Positions 1 through 5,648 of a stretch of DNA of 9,353 nt are shown here, piece after piece (the stretch's first letter is position 1; each line of letters starts with the position of its first letter). This DNA is from Xanthobacteraceae bacterium (lineage in GTDB: Bacteria > Pseudomonadota > Alphaproteobacteria > Rhizobiales > Xanthobacteraceae): NCBI GenBank assembly GCA_030043175.1, contig JASHYD010000269.1:1-9353 (forward strand). The letters are read 5' to 3'. The position numbers were made by a program, and so were the translations under genes. The notes beneath the pieces are model-generated. The model searched no databases. It was given only the letters and a program-made list of their open reading frames with translations, and had not been told where the DNA came from.

Positions 1-463
1 CAAGCTTGCCGACGAAGCCTTTGATGCGCATCAGCCCGGGTCCCTCAATGACTGGGCCGATGTCGTTGAGGACTGAACCGGCTAGGGCCCCCGGACGGTG
101 CGCCGCGAGCGCCATGGCGAGCAGGCCGCCACGCGATGTGCCGATGACGATGGCCGGCGCGGCGGATAGGCCAACCAAGACGGCGATGACATCAGCGAGT
201 TCTACCGGGATCGTGTAATTTTTCGGATTGCGGTCGTGCTCCGACAATCCGCGGCCGCGATAGTCGAGCGCGAGCACCCGCCGCGGCGCCACGGCGTCGC
301 TCGCAACCGCGGTAGCGAGGACCTCGAAGTCCTCGGCCGTGCGCGAGAGCCCCGGCAGGCACACGACCGGCAAGCGCTGAGAGATCCGCTCGCCATACTC
401 GCGCACATGCAATCTGAGCCCGTCTGGCGCGGTAATAAACCGGCTGATAGCCGACGCCGTCAT
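1..463 (-). CDS. alpha/beta hydrolase, partial (C-terminus beyond left edge)
   Basis: The minus strand reads open from an ATG at 463-461 through 154 codons to the window edge, with no stop. The product looks like an alpha/beta-hydrolase fold enzyme. Near residues 33-42 it has an oxyanion-hole type strand-turn (VVCLPGLSRT). Residues 66-74 read LDYRGRGLS, the usual strand-loop after the first crossover. Residues 108-113 read GTSRGG, the nucleophile elbow, making Ser110 the probable catalytic serine. The acid and histidine of the triad would lie in the missing part. There is no signal peptide, so it is probably cytoplasmic. The start overlaps the slt stop by one base (TGATG), which fixes the start and suggests translational coupling. 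The substrate cannot be told: esterases, lactonases and C-C hydrolases share these motifs. The fold is well supported; the function is unknown. Confidence 0.85.
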   Translation of the reverse strand, partial: MTASAISRFITAPDGLRLHVREYGERISQRLPVVCLPGLSRTAEDFEVLATAVASDAVAPRRVLALDYRGRGLSEHDRNPKNYTIPVELADVIAVLVGLSAAPAIVIGTSRGGLLAMALAAHRPGALAGSVLNDIGPVIEGPGLMRIKGFVGKL

Positions 464-2595
464 CAGTTCGCGGCGGCGCCGCGGCGGAGATCGGCTTCGA
501 TCAAGAGTTTTGCGCCGACGCCGAACCGCGCCCGGTAGACCTGTATGTTCTCGATGATGCGCTGGACGTAGTTGCGGGTTTCCGAGAACGGAATGCGTTC
601 GACCCAGTCGACCGGATCGATATTGGGCTCGCGCGGATCGCCGTAGCGTTCGAGCCATTCCTTCACCCGGCCGCGTCCCGCATTGTAGCCCGCAAAGGCC
701 AGGATGTAGGAGCCGCGATAGCCGGAGATCGTGTCATAGAGCTCCGCGGTCCCGAGCTGCATATTGTAAACGTCGTCATGGAGCAGGCGTTTGTGGTCGT
801 AACCGACTTTGAATTTCTTCGCGATATAACGGCCGGCCTCCGGAGTGACCTGCATCAGGCCGATCGCGTTGGCGCTCGACACGTCGTGCGGATTAAATGC
901 GCTTTCTTGGCGTGCGATGGCGTAGACGACCGACTTGTCAACTTCTGGCGCGATCGGTGCGTAGCGCGGCAGCCCGAACGTCGGGAAGGCGTAGCGGTCG
1001 AAGGCGTAGCCGCGCCCCAGCGCCGCCTTGCCGATCAGCAACACCGAGCGGGCATCCTCATGATGGGTAGCAAGCTCGGCCAGCGCCATGAGCGTTCCGG
1101 CATCGGTGGTCCGCTCGGCAAGATCGGCCATGATCGGAACAACGAGGTCGCGCTCGTCGATCGCATAGAGAATTTCCGCCGCACGCACCACCTCGATGCG
1201 GGCCAGCGCCGCGCGTTTGGCCGGCGAGGGCAGCGGGGTCGGTGCAAGAACGATTTCGGAGAGGCCGAGCTTGGCGCGGGCCAACTGACCATAGTAGGCG
1301 GTGCTGTAACGCGCCGCCGTTTCATAGTCGGCGCGCGCCTCCTCGGTTCGGCCGAGCGCCTCGGCTGCTCGCCCGCGCCAGTATCCGGCGCGCGCAAGCG
1401 AGATCGGATTGGTGATGCCCGGCCCGATGCGGGCAAAATGCTGCGCCGCGAGCGCGGGGTCGTTGAGGAATCGCAGCGCGATCCAGCCGGCCGTAAATTC
1501 CCGATCGATACGGTAGTTTTCCTTGGTCGGCGTCGCGGTGTCGCGGGCGATCTGATAGGCGGTCTTGAAATCGCCGATGTCGAGCAGCTTGCGCGCCACC
1601 AGACGGCGTTCGATCCACCATTCATTGACATCGTGGATCACGGCGGGATCGCGCGGTGCCGCCAGCATCAGTGCCGCCGCTTCTGCGATTTTGTCGGCGC
1701 GACGCAGCTCCTGGATGCGGCTGAGGATCACCAGCGGATCGTTCTGCGCGCTGTTAGGCAGGGCATCAAGCAATGCGTTGGCATTGCCGGCCTTTTGGTT
1801 GACTGCAATGCGTGCCTGGGCGACATCGGGCTCAGGCCCGCCGAGCCTCTGCGCGGCCCGCATGCCGGTCTCGTTCTCGTTGGCATAAAGCTTGGTATTC
1901 ATGCGCGCCTTGTCGTCCGCGCGCGTAATGAGATCGCCGAAGGTCTCAAGCACCTGCGCTTCCGCCTCCCGGGTCAGCGGTTCGGTGCGCCAGGCATCGC
2001 GAATAGCGGCCTGGGCGCCGGCCCGGTCGCCCTGGGCGAGAAGGGCGCGGCCAAGCGCGAACCGTCCTTTGCCGGTTATCGGCTTGTCGCCCGTAAAGGC
2101 GCGGATGGTGGCAAGATCCGCGCGCTCCTGCCAGAGCATCGCCTCGGCACGCTTGCGGAACATGATCAAGCTCGGCCAGCTTGGGTTGGCGGCAATGAAA
2201 CTGCGATACCGAGAGAAATCGGCGTCATTGTCGTCACTGCGCAGGATTGCCCATTCGACCACCTTGCGGGCCAAGGGATCACCGATGTGCTGCTCGAGGG
2301 TGCTCGCCTCCTGCGTCTTGCCGCGGCGCGCAAGATCGATCGCCTCTTTCACGGCGCTGAGATCAGATTTCGCGACGGAAGTGTCGGACGGGAACGCCAG
2401 GCTGTCGTCCTTCGGAATGGCGGAGCCCGCGGGGGCGAGTGAAGCTGTGTGGAACTCCGCCTTTACGAATGTGCTGCCGGGCGTTGCGGCTACGATGTGG
2501 GGGCGCGGGCGGGGCAGCGGAACCGGCTTCGGCGGTGCCCCAAGGGCGACACTCGACGACAACGCTAGCCCGACCGCGAGCGCGCGGGTCGTCAT
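463..2595 (-). CDS. slt: soluble lytic murein transglycosylase, Slt70 type
   Basis: This 710-residue protein matches the Slt70 family, which cleaves the MurNAc-GlcNAc bond of peptidoglycan in the periplasm and leaves 1,6-anhydroMurNAc ends. It begins with a signal peptide (TTRALAVGLALSSSVALGA), followed by a Pro-rich stretch. Residues of about 60-530 form a long helical, TPR-like region, with the typical segment YWRGRAAEALGR at about 405-416. The catalytic SLT domain spans about 545-690: ARQESAFNP with catalytic Glu564, GLMQVTP at 579-585, and YNAG at 637-640. All the key residues are present. I chose the ATG at 2595 because it places the signal peptide at the N-terminus. An in-frame ATG at 2643 and TTG at 2646 would add 16 or 17 residues in front, without a clear ribosome-binding site. 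It is the first gene of a pair with the hydrolase. The family is certain, the exact start less so. Confidence 0.94.
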   Translation of the reverse strand: MTTRALAVGLALSSSVALGAPPKPVPLPRPRPHIVAATPGSTFVKAEFHTASLAPAGSAIPKDDSLAFPSDTSVAKSDLSAVKEAIDLARRGKTQEASTLEQHIGDPLARKVVEWAILRSDDNDADFSRYRSFIAANPSWPSLIMFRKRAEAMLWQERADLATIRAFTGDKPITGKGRFALGRALLAQGDRAGAQAAIRDAWRTEPLTREAEAQVLETFGDLITRADDKARMNTKLYANENETGMRAAQRLGGPEPDVAQARIAVNQKAGNANALLDALPNSAQNDPLVILSRIQELRRADKIAEAAALMLAAPRDPAVIHDVNEWWIERRLVARKLLDIGDFKTAYQIARDTATPTKENYRIDREFTAGWIALRFLNDPALAAQHFARIGPGITNPISLARAGYWRGRAAEALGRTEEARADYETAARYSTAYYGQLARAKLGLSEIVLAPTPLPSPAKRAALARIEVVRAAEILYAIDERDLVVPIMADLAERTTDAGTLMALAELATHHEDARSVLLIGKAALGRGYAFDRYAFPTFGLPRYAPIAPEVDKSVVYAIARQESAFNPHDVSSANAIGLMQVTPEAGRYIAKKFKVGYDHKRLLHDDVYNMQLGTAELYDTISGYRGSYILAFAGYNAGRGRVKEWLERYGDPREPNIDPVDWVERIPFSETRNYVQRIIENIQVYRARFGVGAKLLIEADLRRGAAAN

Positions 2596-2664
2596 TTTCT
2601 CGCGGGTACTTTGCAGGACCAAGTCTCCGTTCGCTGGAATCATCAAGTTTTATCGACAGTAGCA

Positions 2665-2707
2665 GGTTGACTGCTTAAAAAACCCTAAACTGTCAATCAT
2701 TGCAATG
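2665..2707 (-). promoter_or_regulatory. possible slt promoter region
   Basis: This is the most A/T-rich patch of an otherwise GC-rich window, and it lies 70-112 bases upstream of the slt ATG at 2595. On the minus strand it contains TTGACA (2696-2691), a consensus -35 box, and a run of six T followed by AA further on. No good -10 box sits 16-18 bases downstream of TTGACA. An alternative pairing is TTGCAA (2705-2700) with TTTTTT 17 bases later, which is also weak. The assignment rests on position and composition more than on a match. Confidence 0.25.
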
Positions 2708-2740
2708 GTGCCGCAATGCCGCGGCTCCCGCCGACCCTCT

Positions 2741-2770
2741 TGTCGCGGCGACCCCGGGATCGCCGCGACA
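2741..2770. repeat. perfect 11-bp inverted repeat with palindromic loop
   Basis: TGTCGCGGCGA (2741-2751) is followed by an 8-base loop (2752-2759, CCCCGGGA) and the exact reverse complement TCGCCGCGACA (2760-2770). No T-run follows on either strand, so it is not a standard intrinsic terminator. It lies 237 bases beyond the sorB stop and 146 bases upstream of the slt start. It may act as a transcription stop or RNA-stabilising hairpin, or as a protein-binding site in DNA. The loop contains the self-complementary hexamer CCCGGG. Confidence 0.6.
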
Positions 2771-2933
2771 TCGGACCTTGCGGCTCGATTGCACATACAA
2801 TCCGCCTCGATAACGAGGCTGAATGCAAAATGTCTGAGTGGGCCTTTACCGCGCCCGCATTCGTGGTTCTGCGCCGCATCAGGTTTGCGCGGGCAGCGCT
2901 CCCATCCGTCCGTGACGGGCCCGGCGATCGCAA

Positions 2934-2960
2934 GGGTTCCTCTCATCTTGCTCGGAACCC
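2934..2960 (-). terminator. possible sorAB terminator hairpin
   Basis: GGGTTCC (2934-2940) and GGAACCC (2954-2960) form a perfect 7-bp stem around a 13-base loop, beginning 46 bases beyond the sorB stop in the direction of transcription. The bases after the stem on the minus strand read TTGCG, so there is no real U-tract. The position suits a terminator or a 3'-end protecting hairpin, but the missing U-tract keeps confidence low. Confidence 0.3.
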
Positions 2961-3006
2961 CGCAGATTGGCCCAAGCGAGCGGCGAGCCGCTTTCTTGCT
3001 TGCGAT

Positions 3007-3312
3007 TTAACCCCGCGCATCCCTGCCATAATTGCTCTTGAGGTAATCGCCGATGATTTTCGCGTCGGAGGGGCTGATCGGCGCCCCATAGGCGTTGATC
3101 ATCTTGGTCACCTCGGCATCCCATCCGGCCGCGTTGAGAAACGGCGAGTTCATCGCAATGTAGTCGAGAGTGTGGCAGATCGCGCAATTGGTCTCGACCC
3201 TGTCCAGTCCGGTGGCTCTCTTGAGCAGCACCGGCTTTTCCTCAGCTGCGGCTACAACCGCGAGGGCGCCGCACAAGGCGGCGCATAGTAACGCAACGGC
3301 GATCGATCGCAT
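3007..3312 (-). CDS. sorB: sulfite dehydrogenase cytochrome c subunit SorB
   Basis: This is a small exported monohaem cytochrome c of 101 residues. The N-terminus is a signal peptide (RSIAVALLCAALCGALAVVAAA), probably cut before EEKP at about residue 24. The haem-binding motif CAICH is at 43-47, with His47 as one axial ligand. Met54 (in IAMNSPF) or Met71 is the likely second ligand. The pattern NCAICHTLDYIAMNSPFL followed by GWDAEVTKMI is typical of SorB, which takes electrons from SorA in the periplasm and passes them to the respiratory chain. I chose the ATG at 3312 because AGGAG lies seven bases upstream (3324-3320). An ATG at 3327 overlaps the sorA stop as ATGA and would add five residues (MRSAA). 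The gene follows sorA by 11 bases, so the two form an operon. The role is inferred from motif and partner. Confidence 0.9.
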   Translation of the reverse strand: MRSIAVALLCAALCGALAVVAAAEEKPVLLKRATGLDRVETNCAICHTLDYIAMNSPFLNAAGWDAEVTKMINAYGAPISPSDAKIIGDYLKSNYGRDARG

Positions 3313-3319
3313 GGCGGCG

Positions 3320-3324
3320 CTCCT
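3320..3324 (-). promoter_or_regulatory. ribosome-binding site deciding the sorB start
   Basis: On the minus strand AGGAG stands seven bases before the ATG at 3312. It lies inside the alternative reading that starts at 3327, so it supports the shorter protein, whose signal peptide begins directly at the N-terminus. It overlaps the last base of the sorA stop codon (TGA at 3326-3324), which fits coupled translation of the two subunits. Confidence 0.6.
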
Positions 3325-4607
3325 CATGCGGCAATGAGGTTGAGGGTTTGAACGACGTTATGATGATAGCCGGCCGGATTCGCGATCAACGCGGAGACCT
3401 GACTCTGGCCTATCTTGTTGGCGGCGCGCGCCATGATCCTGTAGCTCCCCTTCGTCGGCGTGGCGAGGTCGTAACTGAAGCTCCGGAAGGCGAAACGGCC
3501 GAGATCCTCGCCGAGCGCTGCGGCCATCCAGCGGCTGCCGCCATCGGTTGATATTTCGACCGCGTTGATACCATAGCCAGCATCCCAAGCGATGCCGCGC
3601 ACCGTAACCCTGTCGCCGGCCCTTACGGTAGCGCCGTCCGGGGGGCTCGTCATCAGAGAGTTGACCACCATTTCGGTTATCGGTGTGTTGACCTCGGTTT
3701 CCTGGGATGCAAAGCGCGCCACCACCGGGAACTTGCCGAGCGGAATCCGATAGGCGGACTTCATCCAAAAGCCTTCGAACGGCTTGGTGATCACGTCGAT
3801 CCTGGATACGTGCTTCATCCAATAGGTGGCGGTCCATCCGGGCACGATGACGCGGGCCGGAAAGCCGTTCCAATGCGGCAGTGGTTCGCCGTTCATCTCA
3901 TAAGCAATGAGCGTGGTGTCCTCGATCGCCTTCCACAGCGGAACGCTCTTGACGAATTGCGGCGTCTTGTCCACGGCGCCCTTGTCGGTCCCGGAAACCA
4001 CGATTTCGAGGGCGCCGGTCTTGAGCCCGGCGCGGTCGAGCACATCCTTGAGCCGCGCGCCTTTCCAGCGCGCACAGCCCATGGCGCCATAGCCCCACTC
4101 GACGCCCGGCACATGGGGATCGAACAACCCGCGGCGATTGCCGGAACATTGGCAGACCGCGGCAACCTCGACCGCAGGCAATTGTCTGAGTTCGTCGAAG
4201 CCGAGGCTGGTTTCGCCACGAGCGCCCTCGCCCCCGACCGATAGCCGCCACGTCTGCGCATTCACCTCCGGAATATCGGACAGATGATAGCGCACGAAGA
4301 AGGCATCGTTGGGCGTGATTGCGGTGCGCAGAAGCTCGATCGGCGTCTCATAATTCGGCGGCCGATAGGCGAGCTTGATGAGAGGCTTCTTGCCCGGCAA
4401 GGCGTCGAGCACCGCTTCCTGCCGGGTGCCCGCGGGCAATTGCGTGGACAGGTCAAGCGCAGCCGCCTGAGCGTCGGCCTGGTTTACGAGAGTCTTCGAC
4501 AGTTCATGGCTCGCAGCCACCACAGCTGCCCCTGTGCCTGCCGCCTTGAGCAGGCTGCGACGTGTGATCATAGCGTTTCCCATTCTCAGCCAGTCGTGGC
4601 CTTCCAC
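3324..4607 (-). CDS. sorA: sulfite dehydrogenase molybdenum subunit SorA
   Basis: This 427-residue protein belongs to the sulfite oxidase family and would oxidise sulfite to sulfate in the periplasm (sulfite:cytochrome c oxidoreductase). A Tat signal is seen at 14-21 (ITRRSLLK), followed by a hydrophobic stretch and probable cleavage near ADAQA at 44-48. The molybdopterin domain covers about 95-275: Cys154 in QCSGNRR is the expected Mo ligand, and NGEPLPHWNGFPARVIVPGW at 239-258 is the usual cofactor-binding stretch. The dimerisation domain is at about 300-420. Arg106, His108 and Tyr286 match, by spacing from the Mo-ligand Cys, the active-site Arg55, His57 and Tyr236 that I recall for Starkeya SorA. 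Cys152 and Cys178 are additional cysteines beside the site. The GTG start is supported by GGGAGG six bases upstream. In-frame ATGs at 4583 and 4571 also keep the Tat signal. It forms an operon with sorB. Confidence 0.93.
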   Translation of the reverse strand: MEGHDWLRMGNAMITRRSLLKAAGTGAAVVAASHELSKTLVNQADAQAAALDLSTQLPAGTRQEAVLDALPGKKPLIKLAYRPPNYETPIELLRTAITPNDAFFVRYHLSDIPEVNAQTWRLSVGGEGARGETSLGFDELRQLPAVEVAAVCQCSGNRRGLFDPHVPGVEWGYGAMGCARWKGARLKDVLDRAGLKTGALEIVVSGTDKGAVDKTPQFVKSVPLWKAIEDTTLIAYEMNGEPLPHWNGFPARVIVPGWTATYWMKHVSRIDVITKPFEGFWMKSAYRIPLGKFPVVARFASQETEVNTPITEMVVNSLMTSPPDGATVRAGDRVTVRGIAWDAGYGINAVEISTDGGSRWMAAALGEDLGRFAFRSFSYDLATPTKGSYRIMARAANKIGQSQVSALIANPAGYHHNVVQTLNLIAA

Positions 4608-4613
4608 GCATGC

Positions 4614-4619
4614 CCTCCC
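4614..4619 (-). promoter_or_regulatory. ribosome-binding site supporting the sorA GTG start
   Basis: On the minus strand GGGAGG lies six bases before the GTG at 4607. The downstream in-frame ATGs at 4583 and 4571 have only weak purine tracts in front of them, so this site favours the longest reading. Confidence 0.45.
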
Positions 4620-4620
4620 A

Positions 4621-4723
4621 CCCTACACCGTAGGGCAGATCAGGGCAGCATCAAAACTTCCGCTGGCGACTTGTCGCCGAAAGCGACAGTCGCAAAGCGG
4701 TCTGGCCGAGGGCCGGAACCGGC
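4621..4723. promoter_or_regulatory. cluster of short inverted repeats upstream of sorA
   Basis: Four perfect short inverted repeats lie within about 100 bases: CCCTAC-N3-GTAGGG at 4621-4635, GGCGAC-N2-GTCGCC at 4665-4678, GCGAC-N1-GTCGC at 4683-4693, and GCCGG-N2-CCGGC at 4712-4723. The second and third share the half-site GCGAC/GTCGC and their centres are about 16 bases apart. They lie where the sorA promoter and 5' leader should be, so they may be operators or RNA hairpins. No known regulator motif is recognised, and short GC-rich palindromes are common by chance. Confidence 0.35.
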
Positions 4724-4785
4724 GGAGCCGTACCCGTCGGCGCGTTGAATGAACTCGCAATCCGTCTTGGTCGTCGTGTTGAGCC

Positions 4786-5409
4786 TTACCGATATTGAAC
4801 GATCCACATTCGCACCCAAGCTACGCGGCCGATATGTCCGCCCTTGCGGGCACCGTTGGGCCCATCCGTATGCACCACGTCACTGGTCTTAAAACCGCCA
4901 ACCCGCTTGGTGCGCATGCAGTAACGGCGCCGCGAACCGTACTTGTCCAACCTCGTCCGGCAGTAAGAGCCGTGTCCTATTGCCTGGATTGCGAGCGCCG
5001 GTTGCCGCCAGCCGAGGAGTGTTCCGACTTCGCCAACGCAGGCCGCCTCACGTGGCTCTTTGGGATACCTGGAGCGGCTGGACTTGGAGCGGGCGCGGCA
5101 TTCAGCGTAAGGCGGCATGTTATGTATGAGCTCGCGTTCGCGCCGCGCTTCGCAGGGCCAACCCGCCCGCGGTGCTGCTCCGCTGCGATGGAGGAGGCTC
5201 GCCGGTTGCGTGACGAGACTTATGCCGTCAATGCATGGGCGCTTGTGCGAGGTTGCGCTGACGTGCCGCATCCCGCCTCGGCAAACGGCGGCGAGTGGGG
5301 CGAGGCCGAGAAATGCACCCATTGGCGTACAGCTCATCTCTTGAAAGGTTGCTCCGACGAGTTCCTCAGAACGTGACACGCACTGTCGCTTACCCAATTT
5401 CTTGAGCAT
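4786..5409 (-). CDS. doubtful hypothetical protein, 207 aa
   Basis: An ATG at 5409 is preceded by AAGGAAGGG five bases upstream, and the frame stays open for 207 codons. I recognise no domain. The product is rich in Arg, Gly and Cys, has no clear signal peptide or membrane segment, and includes a Cys-Tyr segment near 155-172 (SYCRTRLDKYGSRRRYC). About two thirds of its codons end in G or C, by my count. The opposite strand is also open across 4795-5376, in the same codon register. Long antisense frames in that register also lie over slt, sorA and nasA here, so the pattern is what a real gene on one strand would produce. The plus-strand reading starts with TTG and lacks a ribosome-binding site, so I prefer the minus strand. 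It may still be non-coding. Confidence 0.28.
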   Translation of the reverse strand: MLKKLGKRQCVSRSEELVGATFQEMSCTPMGAFLGLAPLAAVCRGGMRHVSATSHKRPCIDGISLVTQPASLLHRSGAAPRAGWPCEARRERELIHNMPPYAECRARSKSSRSRYPKEPREAACVGEVGTLLGWRQPALAIQAIGHGSYCRTRLDKYGSRRRYCMRTKRVGGFKTSDVVHTDGPNGARKGGHIGRVAWVRMWIVQYR

Positions 5410-5514
5410 CGCAACCCTTCCTTAACCAGCTGGCTGCACCATACCGCCGGAGGGTTGGCGATCTCACGAACAAGCTGAATTCGCGACCGCATTTGCAGGT
5501 GAACTCAAATGCCT

Positions 5515-5544
5515 CCTGGTCAGCTCCAGGCGGATCACCGCCTG
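5515..5544 (+). promoter_or_regulatory. two competing hairpins in the leader of the gene at 5649
   Basis: CAGGCGG (5527-5533) and CCGCCTG (5538-5544) form a perfect 7-bp stem with a four-base loop. CCTGG (5515-5519) can instead pair with CCAGG (5526-5530), which uses part of the same arm, so only one of the two can form in RNA. They lie about 105 bases before the ATG at 5649. A further imperfect stem with a TTC loop lies at 5602-5616. No U-tract follows, so this is not a classical attenuator. A regulatory role is only a suggestion. Confidence 0.3.
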
Positions 5545-5648
5545 CCTGTGGAGCGCGCCCCAGAGCACCCGTCGATATGTGGGAGATGCGCGAAGCCCAC
5601 ACCGGCCTTCGGCTGGCTGTCTCGCGCCATTGTCACCTGGAGTACGAC

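Larger units (their letters stand above)
2596..3006. other. spacer between sorB and slt, no gene seen
   Basis: I find no credible coding region in these 411 bases. The short open frames on both strands lack a ribosome-binding site and recognisable sequence. The spacer holds a 7-bp hairpin close behind sorB (2934-2960), an 11-bp hairpin with a self-complementary loop (2741-2770), the 10-bp palindrome CATTGCAATG at 2698-2707, and an A/T-rich stretch at about 2665-2700 that probably belongs to the slt promoter. These suggest that sorAB and slt are separate transcription units although they lie on the same strand. Confidence 0.6.
4608..5648. other. about 1 kb without a recognised gene
   Basis: This region separates the leftward sorAB operon from the rightward gene at 5649, so it must contain both promoters. 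From left to right I see a ribosome-binding site and four short inverted repeats next to sorA (4614-4723), a stretch of about 600 bases open on both strands (4786-5409, listed as a doubtful gene), and a leader of about 150 bases with several hairpins before the gene at 5649. I found no RNA gene or mobile element, and no clear sigma-70 or sigma-54 promoter box. Confidence 0.6.

Noticed and set aside
778..2442. A 554-codon open frame on the plus strand opposite slt
   Set aside because: It is the codon-register antisense of a clear Slt gene with intact catalytic motifs. Such frames arise where TTA, CTA and TCA codons are rare. Its translation is Arg/Gly/Asp-rich and unlike any family I know.
2716..3288. 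A 190-codon frame on the plus strand across the sorB region
   Set aside because: It overlaps sorB in antisense, has no ribosome-binding site, and the sorB reading has a signal peptide and a haem motif.
4507..4611. A 35-codon frame starting at an ATG just before the sorA GTG, in another frame
   Set aside because: The ATG is only about three bases from GGGAGG, too close for good initiation, and the short translation shows no leader-peptide pattern. It is a by-product of the overlapping ATGCGTG.
5493..5648. Upstream ATG extensions of the exported-protein gene
   Set aside because: Starts at 5493 and 5577 have no ribosome-binding site and would place the signal peptide internally. The ATG at 5649 has GGAG at good spacing.
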